NCBI GenBank assembly: GCA_000023405.1 | Contig: CP001643.1 | Coordinates: 3,100,001-3,164,000, forward strand | Length of the DNA stretch: 64,000 nucleotides | Reading direction: 5' to 3' | Origin: Brachybacterium faecium DSM 4810 | Lineage (GTDB): Bacteria; Actinomycetota; Actinomycetes; Actinomycetales; Dermabacteraceae | Shown: in pieces, positions 35,252-44,463 of the stretch | How the letters are laid out: the number at the start of each line of letters is the position of its first letter | How positions within the stretch are numbered: the first letter of the stretch is position 1 | The notes under the pieces: model-generated | Databases searched by the model: none | Told to the model about the DNA's origin: nothing | The model's input: only the letters and a program-made list of their open reading frames with translations | Position numbers and translations under genes: made by a program

Positions 35252-36243
35252 GGCAGCTGCGCGGTCTTCGCCCGCGATCGGTCTCGGAGGGCGCTCTCGC
35301 CCTGGTCCCCGTCGTCATCGCGGCGGTCGCCGCGGTGATGCTCGTGCTCTCCCCCGGCTCGCGCCCGCTCCTCGCGGCCGCGGCGTTCGGGCTCGTGCTG
35401 ACCACCGCCTCGCTCTGGCTGAAGGACCGGCGGGACGAGGCGCGGCACCAGGCGGCGCAGCGCCGCCTGGCCGCCCTGCAGCACGAGGTCGTGGCAGCCG
35501 GCGAGGCGGAGCAGAAGGAGCTCTCCCGGATCCTCTACTTCACCGGCGCCGGCCCGCACACCAAGGCCACGGTGGGCAACATCCGCAAGGATCTGCACCG
35601 CGTGAGCAGCGCCGTCTCCCGGATCGAAGAGGCCACCGAGACCATGAGCCTCGGGCACGGTGCCGGCGGGGCGCCGTCGGCCCCGGCGTCGCCGTTCCGT
35701 CGGTCCCCCGGCGAGAACCGCGCGTCGCAGCCGCTGAAGCACCTCACCGCGGAGACGGCCGCGGGGCGGATCGCCGCCTCGGTCGCGCCGGATCCCCAGC
35801 GCACGCGCCGGCTCTCCGCGCTGCTCGAGGAGAGGCCCGGGGAGGAGCCGCAGCCGGCCCTGGTCCAGACCATCGCGCTGCCCGGCACCGTCGCAAAGCT
35901 GCAGGAGCACTACACCGTGCGCCCGCTCCGCCCCGATCTGATGGAGCTGCAGGAGGAGACGTCCTTCCTCGTCGTCGAAGCCCGTGCGCTGCGCAGCGGG
36001 ATCTGGCACGGCACGCTGCATGCCTCCCACGGCCGCAGGTATCGCGAGCTGCGCGACCTCCTCCTCGCTGCGCGGCAGCGCTCCGTGCTCGTGATCCACC
36101 TCGACGATGACGATGCGCCGTGGCACTTCGACGCCGAGCTGCGCAGCAGAGCGCACCTCACGCTCTCCCCCGGGACGGAGCCCTGCCACACGCCGTGGGC
36201 GCCCGACCGGCCGCTCGACATCGTCTCGATCCTCTCGGAGTGA
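35248..36243 (+). CDS. Hypothetical membrane protein of the polymer locus (331 aa)
   Basis: No family is recognised. A GTGA overlap with wecC sets the start. Two close hydrophobic helices (about residues 17-34 and 38-55) form a hairpin anchor. They are followed by an Ala/Arg/Glu-rich helical stretch (about 60-100, possible coiled coil), a Pro/Gly-rich linker and a globular C-terminal part (about 190-331). That part has SFLVVEARALRSGIWHG and a run of four Asp in VIHLDDDDAP. The protein is probably held at the inner face of the membrane. Coupling with wecC and the next glycosyltransferase suggests a role in polymer assembly or chain-length control, by inference. Confidence 0.75.
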   Translation: MRQLRGLRPRSVSEGALALVPVVIAAVAAVMLVLSPGSRPLLAAAAFGLVLTTASLWLKDRRDEARHQAAQRRLAALQHEVVAAGEAEQKELSRILYFTGAGPHTKATVGNIRKDLHRVSSAVSRIEEATETMSLGHGAGGAPSAPASPFRRSPGENRASQPLKHLTAETAAGRIAASVAPDPQRTRRLSALLEERPGEEPQPALVQTIALPGTVAKLQEHYTVRPLRPDLMELQEETSFLVVEARALRSGIWHGTLHASHGRRYRELRDLLLAARQRSVLVIHLDDDDAPWHFDAELRSRAHLTLSPGTEPCHTPWAPDRPLDIVSILSE

Positions 36244-36247
36244 CACC

Positions 36248-38494
36248 GTGCCCCTTCTCCACGAACACCGTGCTGTGCTCCTCTACGGGGACGTCAGCCC
36301 CAACATCACCGACGGCTCCTCCATCTGGCTCGCCACGATGGCGGAGATGCTCTCGGGGATCTTCGACCAGGTGCACCTCCTGCTCAAGGAGGTGGAGACC
36401 ACCCGGCGGGTGCTCACACCCGTCCATGACCTGCCGAACGTGACGTTCCATCCCCCGCTCGCCGCGGCCGAGGCGCCCGAGGACTCGGAGGGCTCGTTCC
36501 GGCTGGTCCCTCGCCGGGCCGCGCAGCGGATCGCGACCCTCGCCCGGGAGATCGGCCCGGAGGCGATCGTCACGCGAGGAACCGACGTCGCCGCGTTCGT
36601 GAGCGGGAATCCGGAGCTGGCCCAGATCCACTGGGCGTACATCACGGACCTGCCTTATCCGCCGGACAGGATCTCGACCCACAACCTCACCAAGCTGCAG
36701 CGCATCGCGGAGCGGGCGCACCGCATGTTCGCGCAGACGGAGGATGCCCGCTCCTACCTCGAGAGCATCGCCCCCGCAGCCGCCGGGAAGACGGTGCTGC
36801 TCACGCCCACCGTTCCGGACAGATACTTCCTCGGGGCCGACGAGCAGGGCCGAGGGGACCTCCCCCCGCTGCGCCTGGTCTACAGCGGGAAGTTCGCCCG
36901 CGACTGGCGCACGCTGGAGATGATCGCCCTGCCGGGGGCGCTCGCGGAGCTCGGCGTCGAGGCGGAGCTCGTGCTCATCGGCGACAAGGTGCAGGCGGAT
37001 CCCGCAGACCCGGACTGGGCGCCTGCGATGCAGGAGGCCCTCGCCTCGATCTCCGCGGGCGAGGTGCCCGGCGTCTCGTGGCTCGGCGGCATGGACCGTG
37101 CCAGCACCATCGCCGAGATCCGCCGCGCGGACGTCGGCATCGGCTGGCGCTCGCACGCGCTCGACGGCAGCCTCGAGCTCTCGACGAAGGCGCTCGAGTA
37201 CTCCGCGGCCGGGACGCCGCCGCTGCTGAACGGGTCGATGTCGAACCGGATGGTGTGGGGCGAGCAGTACCCGCTCTTCTGCCAGGACGACCTCCGCTCC
37301 GCGGCGCTCGCGCTGCGCGACGGGCTCCCCGTGCTGGACGAGGTGCGGCGCACCGCGGCGGCTCGGGTGGGCGCGTACTCGCTCTCCCGCGCGACCGAGC
37401 GCCTGCGCACCGCCTTCCGGCGGGGCTCCGCGCTCCTCGCTCCCCCGCGCGGGCCCGTCCCGACCAAGGTGCTCGTCGCCTCCCACGACCTGAAGTTCTT
37501 CGGCGAGATCGTGGACTGGCTGGAGAACTCCCCGGACTTCGAGGTGCGGATCGATCGCTGGTCGAAGCTCGCCGAGCACGACGCCGCGATGAGCACGCAG
37601 CTGCTGGAGTGGGCGGACGTCATCTTCTGCGAGTGGGCCGGGCCGAACATCGCCTGGTACAGCCGGCACAAGAAGCCCGGTCAGCGGCTCGTCGCCCGCC
37701 TCCACCGCTTCGAGATCAACGGCCCGTGGTGGCCGCAGGTCGCCACCGACGCGATCGACGAGATGGTCTACGTCTCGGACTACTTCCGCCGGCGGGCCGA
37801 GACGGCGCTCGGTCTCGGCCAGATCCCCTCCCGCGTGATCCCCAATACGCTGGACACCCTGGATCTGGACCGCCCCAAGCTCCCCGGTGCCGAGTTCCAC
37901 CTCGGCCTGATCGGCTTCGTCTCCTTCGGGAAGCGCCCGGACCGGGCCCTGGACCTGCTCAGCTCCCTGCTCGAGGTCGACGACCGCTACGTGCTGCACC
38001 TCAAGGGGCGCATGCCGTGGGAGTACGCGTACGAGTGGAACAAGCCCGCCCAGCGCCACCTCTACCTCGACGTCTTCGACCGCCTCCGGACGGAGGCACA
38101 GCTGCGGGACCACGTCGTGTTCGACGAGTTCAGCCCCGACATCGCCTCCTGGCTCCGCGGGATCGGCACCGTCCTGTCGCCCAGCGTCGACGAGTTCGAG
38201 AGCTTCCATCTCGCCCCGGCGGAGGGCATGGCCTCGGGCGCGGCCGCCGTCTTCTGGGACCGGGAGGGCGTGGACGAGCTCTTCGGGAGCGATCTGATCG
38301 CCTCGACGATCGAGGAGGCCCGGGACCGGGTGCTCGCGCTGCGCTCCGCGGAGACGCGGGAGGCCGTGGCCCGCACCGCCCGGGAGCGGGTGGCGCAGTG
38401 GGACATCGAGGAGCTCAGCGCCGCCTGGTCCCAGTCCCTGAGCACGAGCGGTGCCGCCGCGGCGCCCGCACACCCTGCCTCCCGTGCCGGCTGA
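36248..38494 (+). CDS. Double GT-B (GT4-type) glycosyltransferase
   Basis: This 748-residue protein looks like two GT4-type modules in tandem. Module one (about residues 8-390) begins LLYGDVSPNITDGSS and has LRLVYSGKFARDWRTLEM and the donor-side TKALEYSAAGTPPLLNG. Module two (about 405-735) begins TKVLVASHDLKFFGEIVDW and has LGLIGFVSFGKRPDRALDLL and FESFHLAPAEGMASGAAAVF. The GTG follows GGAG by seven bases. There is no membrane helix, so it is cytoplasmic or peripheral. Two modules could add a repeating disaccharide, for example one containing ManNAcA supplied through wecC in the same operon. Confidence 0.82.
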   Translation: MPLLHEHRAVLLYGDVSPNITDGSSIWLATMAEMLSGIFDQVHLLLKEVETTRRVLTPVHDLPNVTFHPPLAAAEAPEDSEGSFRLVPRRAAQRIATLAREIGPEAIVTRGTDVAAFVSGNPELAQIHWAYITDLPYPPDRISTHNLTKLQRIAERAHRMFAQTEDARSYLESIAPAAAGKTVLLTPTVPDRYFLGADEQGRGDLPPLRLVYSGKFARDWRTLEMIALPGALAELGVEAELVLIGDKVQADPADPDWAPAMQEALASISAGEVPGVSWLGGMDRASTIAEIRRADVGIGWRSHALDGSLELSTKALEYSAAGTPPLLNGSMSNRMVWGEQYPLFCQDDLRSAALALRDGLPVLDEVRRTAAARVGAYSLSRATERLRTAFRRGSALLAPPRGPVPTKVLVASHDLKFFGEIVDWLENSPDFEVRIDRWSKLAEHDAAMSTQLLEWADVIFCEWAGPNIAWYSRHKKPGQRLVARLHRFEINGPWWPQVATDAIDEMVYVSDYFRRRAETALGLGQIPSRVIPNTLDTLDLDRPKLPGAEFHLGLIGFVSFGKRPDRALDLLSSLLEVDDRYVLHLKGRMPWEYAYEWNKPAQRHLYLDVFDRLRTEAQLRDHVVFDEFSPDIASWLRGIGTVLSPSVDEFESFHLAPAEGMASGAAAVFWDREGVDELFGSDLIASTIEEARDRVLALRSAETREAVARTARERVAQWDIEELSAAWSQSLSTSGAAAAPAHPASRAG

Positions 38495-39371
38495 GCCGCC
38501 TCGCCGCCACCTCACCCCGCCGGGGGCCGTCGAGTACGGATCCGTCGCGGAGTTCCTCGCGAGCGAGATCGGCTCCGGGCACCACGAGATCCATCGCGGG
38601 CTGCCCCTCGACCTGCTCGTCGCGGATCGCGGGGCGAGCACCACCGTGGTGGCCTTCCACGCCTCCGCCCCCGAGCACGTCACGCAGCTGCCCATGCTCT
38701 CGGGCCAGGGACTCACGGAGGCGGCCGGGGTCAATCTGCTCGCGATCGCGGACCCCTCCCTGGTGATGCACCCCGAGCTCAAGCTCGGCTGGTATCTCGG
38801 CAACCGGCCCCAGGGGCCCTTCCGCGCCCTCGCGACGCCTCTCATCGAGCATGTCCTCGCCCAGCTCGGCTCCACGCGCACCGTGTTCTTCGGCGCCTCC
38901 GGGGGCGGGTTCGCGGCCGGCGCCCTCTCCCAGGATTTCCCGAACAGCCTGGCGCTGCTGTGCAATCCACGGCTAGATCTCACGCAGCCGCCGCGCGCCG
39001 CCATTCGTGAATACCTCGTCCATTGCCATTCCGCGCTCTCCGCGACGCCTCAGCGCCGCATCCGCGAAGAATTCGTGCCGGACGCTCTCGACGACGACTG
39101 GGACGGGGCTCCGGCGAATACGATCGCGATCATCCAGAACCGCCGCGACCGCGTCTATCACGACCGGCAGTTCCTGCCGTTCGCCCGGCGCCATGCCGAG
39201 CACCCCGCCGTGTTCCATCTGCTGCGTGATGACGGCGAGGGGCATCGGCACGTCCCCCGCGCAGAGCTGGAGCGGGTGCTCACGGCCGTCGCGCAGGCGC
39301 CGACGCTCCAGGGCGCGCTGCGCGGCCTCGGCTTCCGCACCGGTTCTCCCGCCGTGAGCCCGCAGGGCTGA
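38451..39371 (+). CDS. XcbB/CpsF-like alpha/beta-hydrolase-fold polysaccharide protein
   Basis: The product, up to 306 residues, has VFFGASGGGFAAGALS near residue 148. This nucleophile elbow resembles that of the 344-residue protein at 23.5 kb, and a C-terminal DGEGHRHVPRAELE may supply the His. There is no signal peptide. The start is uncertain: GTG 38451 overlaps the glycosyltransferase by 44 bases, GTG 38484 by 11, and neither has a clear ribosome site. It is the last gene of the wecC operon, followed by two 15-bp direct repeats at the stop. The function is unknown; acyl-group chemistry on the polymer is possible. Confidence 0.65.
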   Translation: MPPRRPHTLPPVPAEPPRRHLTPPGAVEYGSVAEFLASEIGSGHHEIHRGLPLDLLVADRGASTTVVAFHASAPEHVTQLPMLSGQGLTEAAGVNLLAIADPSLVMHPELKLGWYLGNRPQGPFRALATPLIEHVLAQLGSTRTVFFGASGGGFAAGALSQDFPNSLALLCNPRLDLTQPPRAAIREYLVHCHSALSATPQRRIREEFVPDALDDDWDGAPANTIAIIQNRRDRVYHDRQFLPFARRHAEHPAVFHLLRDDGEGHRHVPRAELERVLTAVAQAPTLQGALRGLGFRTGSPAVSPQG

Positions 39372-39390
39372 GGCTCGCAGGGCTGAGGCC
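39361..39390. repeat. Two tandem copies of a 15-bp unit
   Basis: CGCAGGGCTGAGGCY is present twice in direct order, spanning the stop codon of the hydrolase-like gene in the short gap before the convergent wecB. It probably reflects slippage. Confidence 0.7.
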
Positions 39391-39419
39391 CGCGAGCTCC
39401 CGGCGGTCCGGGGCGTCTC

Positions 39420-40586
39420 TCAGGCCTGGAAGTCCTCCGGGCGCTCCTCGGCGCCGAGGAACTTCCAGCGGATCGCGTCCACGGTGCGCGCGGCCGCGTT
39501 GCCGTCCCCGTAGGGGTTCACGGCGTTCGCCATCCCGGAGTAGGCCTCCTCCGAGTCCAGGAGCAGGGACACCTCGTCGACGAGGCGCTGCGTATGGGTG
39601 CCGATGAGCTTCACGGTGCCGGCGACGACGGCCTCCGGCCGCTCGGTGTTCTCCCGCATCACGAGGACCGGCTTCCCGAGGCTGGGGGCCTCCTCCTGCA
39701 CCCCGCCGGAGTCGGTGAGCACCACGTGCGCGAGGCTGAGGGCCCGTGTGAACTCGGCGTAGGCGAGCGGCTCGATGAGCAGCACGTTGTCCACGCCCTC
39801 GACGGCGGGGCGGATCGCGGCGCGGACCTTCGGGTTCCGGTGGATCGGGAAGACGATCGTGAGATCGGGGTACTTCCGCGCGATCTCCGCGACGGCCTCG
39901 CCGATGCCCTCCATCACGGAGCCGAGGTTCTCCCGGCGGTGCGCCGTGACGAGCAGGACCCGCCCCGCGGCGCCGACCATGTGCGCCTGCTGCAGCGCCT
40001 CGAGCCGCGGATCCTCGAAGCGGACCGCGAGGTTCTCCGTGGCGTACATGAGCGTGTCCACCACCGAGTTGCCCGTGATGACGATGTCGTTCTCGCTGAC
40101 GTCCTCGCGGGTGAGGTTCGATTTCGAGGTCTGGGTGGGGGCCAGGTGGAGCGCCGCGATCTGGCTGGTGAGCTTGCGGTTCGCCTCCTCCGGGAACGGG
40201 GAGTCGATGTCGCCCGAGCGCAGGCCCGCCTCGAGGTGGACCACGGGGACGCGCCGGTTGAAGGCGGCGACCGCCGCGCCCATCACCGTGGAGGTGTCGC
40301 CCTGGACGATCACGACGTCCGGCCGCTCCTGCTCGAGGATCGAGTCCACCCCGGCGATCACCTTGGCCACGATCGCGTTGAGCGTCTGCTCCCCCGCCAT
40401 GATGTCGAGGTCGTGGTGCGGGGCGATGTCGAACAGAGAATTCACCTGATCGAGCATCTCCCGATGCTGTCCCGTCACCACGATGACGTTCTCCATTTCC
40501 TCGTCGGCCTCGATCGCGCGGATGATCGGCGCGACCTTGATGGCCTCGGGACGGGTGCCATATATGGTCATGACCCGCAGTGGCAT
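39420..40586 (-). CDS. wecB: UDP-N-acetylglucosamine 2-epimerase (non-hydrolysing)
   Basis: This 388-residue cytosolic enzyme interconverts UDP-GlcNAc and UDP-ManNAc. Family blocks are present in order: IYGTRPEAIKVAPII, VVTGQHREMLDQV, VQGDTSTVMGAAVAAF, HLEAGLRSGDIDSPFPEE, LVTAHRRENLG and LTDSGGVQEEAPSLGKPVLV. GGAG lies eight bases before the ATG. Its product feeds wecC 6.6 kb away. It is 111 bases downstream of the exporter ATPase gene on the same strand, with a hairpin between, so it may have its own promoter (CATAAT at 40624-40629, minus strand). Confidence 0.95.
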   Translation of the reverse strand: MPLRVMTIYGTRPEAIKVAPIIRAIEADEEMENVIVVTGQHREMLDQVNSLFDIAPHHDLDIMAGEQTLNAIVAKVIAGVDSILEQERPDVVIVQGDTSTVMGAAVAAFNRRVPVVHLEAGLRSGDIDSPFPEEANRKLTSQIAALHLAPTQTSKSNLTREDVSENDIVITGNSVVDTLMYATENLAVRFEDPRLEALQQAHMVGAAGRVLLVTAHRRENLGSVMEGIGEAVAEIARKYPDLTIVFPIHRNPKVRAAIRPAVEGVDNVLLIEPLAYAEFTRALSLAHVVLTDSGGVQEEAPSLGKPVLVMRENTERPEAVVAGTVKLIGTHTQRLVDEVSLLLDSEEAYSGMANAVNPYGDGNAAARTVDAIRWKFLGAEERPEDFQA

Positions 40587-40670
40587 GGATGAACTCCTCG
40601 AGATTCGGAATCTGGCTGACCCCATTATGTCGCGGCCACCAGAAGCCGCGGGCGCGGCGATATGCGCACG

Positions 40671-40687
40671 GCACCGCGCGGCGGTGC
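40671..40687 (-). terminator. Hairpin after the exporter ATPase gene
   Basis: GCACCGC, loop GCG, GCGGTGC forms a perfect seven-pair stem ten bases past the ATPase stop and upstream of wecB. There is no T-run, so termination may be partial. Confidence 0.4.
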
Positions 40688-40696
40688 GGGCCCGGC

Positions 40697-41755
40697 TCAG
40701 CGCCCGCCCGTGCGGTGCGCCCCACCTGCCGGGAAGGTCTTCTTCTCGGCGTCGCGGGTGAACACCTGCATGAAGGGATCGGGTTCGAGCTCCGGGGCCT
40801 CCCGTCGGCGTCGGCGCCCCGCGGCCGGATCCTCGAGCGCCTCCGGGTCCCCGAGCCGGAGGGAGGTGCTCCGTCGCTGCTCCGCCCCCTCGTCCATGGC
40901 GTCCTGGAGGAGGCCGGCCGCCTTCTCCTCGTCGCCCTGGGCGAGGTTGTGCGCGAACCAGCGATACTTGCGCGCCACCTCGACGGCGTCGCCGTCCATC
41001 ACGATCCGGCCGCGCTCCATCCAGATCGCGCGCGAGCACATGTTCTCGATGGTCTGCGCCGCATGGTTCACCAGGAACACCGTCCCGGCCCGGGCGAGCA
41101 TGTCGTCCATCGCGCGCTTGGACCGCTCGGCGAAGGTCGCATCACCCGTGGACAGCGCCTCGTCGATCATGAGGATGGACGGGTCCGCGCCGAGGGAGAT
41201 CGCGAACTTGAGCCGGGCGGCCATCCCCGAGGAGTAGGTGCGCATCGGCAGATCGATCGCATCGCCGAGGGCGGAGAGCTCGACCACGTCCTCGAACATG
41301 TCCTCGACCTGCTGCGGGGACAGACCCATCGCCAGGCCCCCGAGCGTGACGTTCTCCGCACCGGTGAGATCCGGGATGAGGGCAGCGCTCACGCCCAGCA
41401 ACATCGGCTTCGCCGAGGTGAGGACGGTGCCCCGCGTCGGCGCCTCCAGACCGGCCAGCACACGCAGCAGCGTCGACTTGCCGGAGCCGTTCCGGCCGAT
41501 GATCCCGATGAACTCGCCGGAGCGGGCGGTGAACGAGACGCCACGCACCGCCGCCACCGACACCATGCGGCGGCGGGTCAGCCGTCCCCGCAGCGTGGTC
41601 GGGGGCGTGCGATCGGTGCGCGGGACCTGGTAACGCACCCTCACGTCATGCGCCACGACGGTCAACGGTGACTCCGTCGGCGCCACCCAGCGCTCGAGCG
41701 ACGCCTCCTCAGCGGGAGATGCGGACGCCCCGGTGCGGTCAGCGGTCATCGCCAT
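40697..41755 (-). CDS. tagH: Teichoic acid/polysaccharide export ATPase, TagH-like
   Basis: This 352-residue ABC ATPase of the polysaccharide-export type has Walker A GRNGSGKSTLLRVLAGL, signature YSSGMAARLKFAISLG (the SSGM form typical of TagH/Wzt rather than LSGGQ) and Walker B ILMIDEALSTGD. A charged C-terminal extension of about 90 residues (about 265-352) follows the ATPase core. GGGGGAGG lies six bases before the ATG, which overlaps the permease gene by 17 bases. With the TagG-like permease it should flip the lipid-linked polymer across the membrane. Confidence 0.92.
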   Translation of the reverse strand: MAMTADRTGASASPAEEASLERWVAPTESPLTVVAHDVRVRYQVPRTDRTPPTTLRGRLTRRRMVSVAAVRGVSFTARSGEFIGIIGRNGSGKSTLLRVLAGLEAPTRGTVLTSAKPMLLGVSAALIPDLTGAENVTLGGLAMGLSPQQVEDMFEDVVELSALGDAIDLPMRTYSSGMAARLKFAISLGADPSILMIDEALSTGDATFAERSKRAMDDMLARAGTVFLVNHAAQTIENMCSRAIWMERGRIVMDGDAVEVARKYRWFAHNLAQGDEEKAAGLLQDAMDEGAEQRRSTSLRLGDPEALEDPAAGRRRRREAPELEPDPFMQVFTRDAEKKTFPAGGAHRTGGR

Positions 41756-42641
41756 AGCTCGCCTCCCCCTGCCAGAAGACCACGAATCCCACGAGCAGGA
41801 GCCCCACGGCCCACGCCCCGAAGATCAGCCAGGACTCGAGCGGCGGTGCGGTGTTGTCGATCAGGGCCGAGCGGTACATCGCCAGCATGTGGTAGATCGG
41901 ATTCGCCTCGATCGCCATCTCGAAGAGCGGGCTGTCCAGGCGCGACAGGTAGTGCTCCACCGGGAAGATCACCCCGGAGCCGTACATCAGGAACCGCGCC
42001 ACGACCCCCATCAGCTGCGAGGTGTCGGGGAACACGAACCCCACCCGGGCCAGCAGGAACGCGATGCCCAGGTTGAGGATCATCTGGAGCGCGAAGATCG
42101 GCACCACCAGCAGCCAGGTCCACCCCGGCATCTCGTGCGGGGGGATCACCATGATCATCACCAGCGCCACCGGCAGGGTGAATCTCATCTGGAGCGCGTC
42201 GCGGATCTCCCAGGAGAGGGGGATCGCGGCGCGCGGGAAGGAGAACGCCCGGATCATCGCGCTGCCGCTGCGGATCAGGCCCGGCCCCTGGCTGACGCTG
42301 CGCATCGTGGACTGGAACATCAGGATCCCCACCACCACGTACGCGGCGAAGTTCTCGATCCCTCCGCGGGCACCGATGATCAGCCCGAAGACCACGAAGT
42401 AGAGAGCGGCATCGAGCACCGGGCGCAGCACCAGCCAGATGCGGCCCAGGCGGTTGCGGGCGTGCTTCGTGGCCAGCCGGTGCCGGGAGTCCATCCAGAT
42501 GAAGTGGCGCCGCCCCCACAGCTCCTGCAGATACTGGTCCAGCGGCGGGCGCACCCCGATCGGGGAGAGGCCCGAGGCGTCCATGCCCTGCGCTTCGAGC
42601 GCACGCACCACCTCCGGTGCCTGCTTGACGTCACTCTCCAC
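41739..42641 (-). CDS. tagG: Teichoic acid/polysaccharide export permease, TagG-like
   Basis: This 300-residue ABC-2 type permease has a soluble N-terminus with the amphipathic block QYLQELWGRRHFIWMDSRHR, then six helices including FAAYVVVGILMFQSTMRSV and MYGSGVIFPVEHYLSRL. GTG 42641 is chosen because GAGGAGGAG lies just upstream; it overlaps the glycosyltransferase stop by 11 bases. TagG/Wzm-like permeases pair with an SSGM-type ATPase to export undecaprenyl-linked teichoic acid or O-antigen-like polymer, which fits the next gene. Confidence 0.92.
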   Translation of the reverse strand: MESDVKQAPEVVRALEAQGMDASGLSPIGVRPPLDQYLQELWGRRHFIWMDSRHRLATKHARNRLGRIWLVLRPVLDAALYFVVFGLIIGARGGIENFAAYVVVGILMFQSTMRSVSQGPGLIRSGSAMIRAFSFPRAAIPLSWEIRDALQMRFTLPVALVMIMVIPPHEMPGWTWLLVVPIFALQMILNLGIAFLLARVGFVFPDTSQLMGVVARFLMYGSGVIFPVEHYLSRLDSPLFEMAIEANPIYHMLAMYRSALIDNTAPPLESWLIFGAWAVGLLLVGFVVFWQGEASYGDDR

Positions 42642-44442
42642 GCGCTGCTCCTCCTCGACGATCGGACGCCGCCCGGGCGTAGACCGCCTCATATCGTCTC
42701 ACCAACGCGGGCCACGTCCGCTCTGCCGCGAGCTCCTGGCCCTCCGCCGCCCTCCGGGCGCGTTGGGCACGATCGGCCCACAGGGCGTGGATCTGCGCGG
42801 CGAGCGCGGCCGGGTCCCCGGCCGGTGCCAGCGCTCCCACGCGCTTCCCGGCGCTGTCGGTCACCGTCTCGCGCAGCGCCGGCAGGTCGCTCACGATCAC
42901 CGGGCGTGCGAGAGCCATCGCCTCGACCGGCTTCTGCGGTGTGACGGTGCGTGCCACGTCGAGGTCGTGGCGCGGCACCACCACCACGTCGAGCGCCTGG
43001 ACCCAGTTCCGTGCCGCCTCGCGCGGGACCCGGCCCGGCATGGTGACGCGGTCGCCGATGCCCAGCTCCTCGGCCAGTGCGCGCAGCCCGGGCGCGGCGG
43101 TGCCGTCCCCGGCGAGCACCACGTGCAGGCCCTCGCGCAGCGCAGGATCCGTGCGCGGATCCTCGAGGAGCCTCGCCGCGGCGCGCAGCAGCGTGTCGAA
43201 GCCCTCGTAGTCGATCAGGGCGCTCACCGCGCCGATGAGGAACGCGCCGCGCTCGGTCTCGAGCCCCACGGCGGCGCGTGCCTCGTCCGTGGTGAGGTGG
43301 TCGGAGAGGAGGGAGTCATCGACCCCGTTGGGGACCACGGTGATCGTGTCGGCCTCGAGGCCCCGCCGGGACAGCTCCTCGACCATCGTGTCGCTGAGCG
43401 TGACGACGGCCCCGGCGGCGGAGGCCAGCTCGGCCTCGCGCAGCGCGACCGTGCGCGCCTTCTCCGAGGCTGCTGCCCTGCGCTGCTCCTCGTCGCCGGG
43501 GTGTGAGGCGATCCAGGTCTTCTCCATGAGCCCGCGCACCTCGAGGATCCACGGCACGCCCGTCGCGGCGGAGACCGCCTGGGCCACGAGGGCGTTGAAG
43601 TAGTTCGTCGTGGCGTGGAGGACGTGCGGGCGGAACTCCGCCACGAGCTCGAGGGCGCGCTCCACCTCGGCCTGCAGACGGCCCTCCTGGGTGCTCGGCA
43701 GCCTGCGGGGCAGGGTCCGCACGTAGCGGATCCCGTCGACCACGTCCTCCGCGGCCGCGAACGGCTTGCCGAGCATCACGGGGTAGCCGGTGCGGGTGAG
43801 CACGACCGAGTCGATGCCGGCACCGCGCAGCGCGGTGAGGAGGCGATGGGAGCGCAGCGAGTACCCCGACTGGGTGTGCGGCAGCGAGTTGGTGAGCAGG
43901 TGCAGGACCCGGAGCCGTTCGCCGTCCCGCAGCGACGGAGGCGTCGGCGCCGTCGCCTGCTCGGGCACGGGCAGGCGGTGGCCCACCTCGAGCAGCCGCA
44001 GCTCGCTGCGCAGCCGCTGCGCGTAGATCGACTCCCCCAGCCCCGCCTCGGCCAGGATCTCGACAGCCTCGCTCAGGTCCCCCCGCATCCAGGACGCGCG
44101 CGCCCGCGTGGACGCCGCCGCCTGCGCAGAGAGCAGGTCAAAACGTCCCAGCAGCACGGCGACCTCGCCCCCGAGCCGTGAGCCCGCGGCGGCCGACCGG
44201 GCGGCGAGAGTCTGCGCCTCCGCGGTGTCCCCGGCCATGTAGGCGCCGAGCGCGGCGATCCCCCGTGTGCGGGGAACAGCACCGCCGGCGCGCAGCAGGG
44301 CCTTCCCGGCGCCGACGCGGACGCGCAGCGGGAGCCTGCGGCTCACCTGTACGACGAGCAGCGCGGGATCGTCCACCAGGTGCTGGGTCGCGGAGTCGAG
44401 CAGGAGGCGCGCAGTGCGCGCGACGTGGCGCAGGCTCGGCAC
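42631..44442 (-). CDS. GT4 glycosyltransferase with helical N-terminal extension
   Basis: The 603-residue product has an unusual N-terminal 170 residues, helical and Ala/Leu/Arg-rich with TPR-like character (AYMAGDTAEAQTLAARSAA). A GT-B core follows: LHLLTNSLPHTQSGYSLRSH, then VNPGV-like VVPNGVDDSLLSDHL, IGAVSALIDYEGFDTLL and the donor-site block PQKPVEAMALARPVIVSDLP. GGAGG precedes the ATG. It heads the operon with tagG and tagH, so it probably completes or primes the exported polymer. The N-terminal helices may dock other enzymes, like the TPR part of the 1282-residue protein. Confidence 0.85.
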   Translation of the reverse strand: MPSLRHVARTARLLLDSATQHLVDDPALLVVQVSRRLPLRVRVGAGKALLRAGGAVPRTRGIAALGAYMAGDTAEAQTLAARSAAAGSRLGGEVAVLLGRFDLLSAQAAASTRARASWMRGDLSEAVEILAEAGLGESIYAQRLRSELRLLEVGHRLPVPEQATAPTPPSLRDGERLRVLHLLTNSLPHTQSGYSLRSHRLLTALRGAGIDSVVLTRTGYPVMLGKPFAAAEDVVDGIRYVRTLPRRLPSTQEGRLQAEVERALELVAEFRPHVLHATTNYFNALVAQAVSAATGVPWILEVRGLMEKTWIASHPGDEEQRRAAASEKARTVALREAELASAAGAVVTLSDTMVEELSRRGLEADTITVVPNGVDDSLLSDHLTTDEARAAVGLETERGAFLIGAVSALIDYEGFDTLLRAAARLLEDPRTDPALREGLHVVLAGDGTAAPGLRALAEELGIGDRVTMPGRVPREAARNWVQALDVVVVPRHDLDVARTVTPQKPVEAMALARPVIVSDLPALRETVTDSAGKRVGALAPAGDPAALAAQIHALWADRAQRARRAAEGQELAAERTWPALVRRYEAVYARAASDRRGGAARGE

Positions 44443-44463
44443 GGTCCTCCTTCAGTAGTGGCG

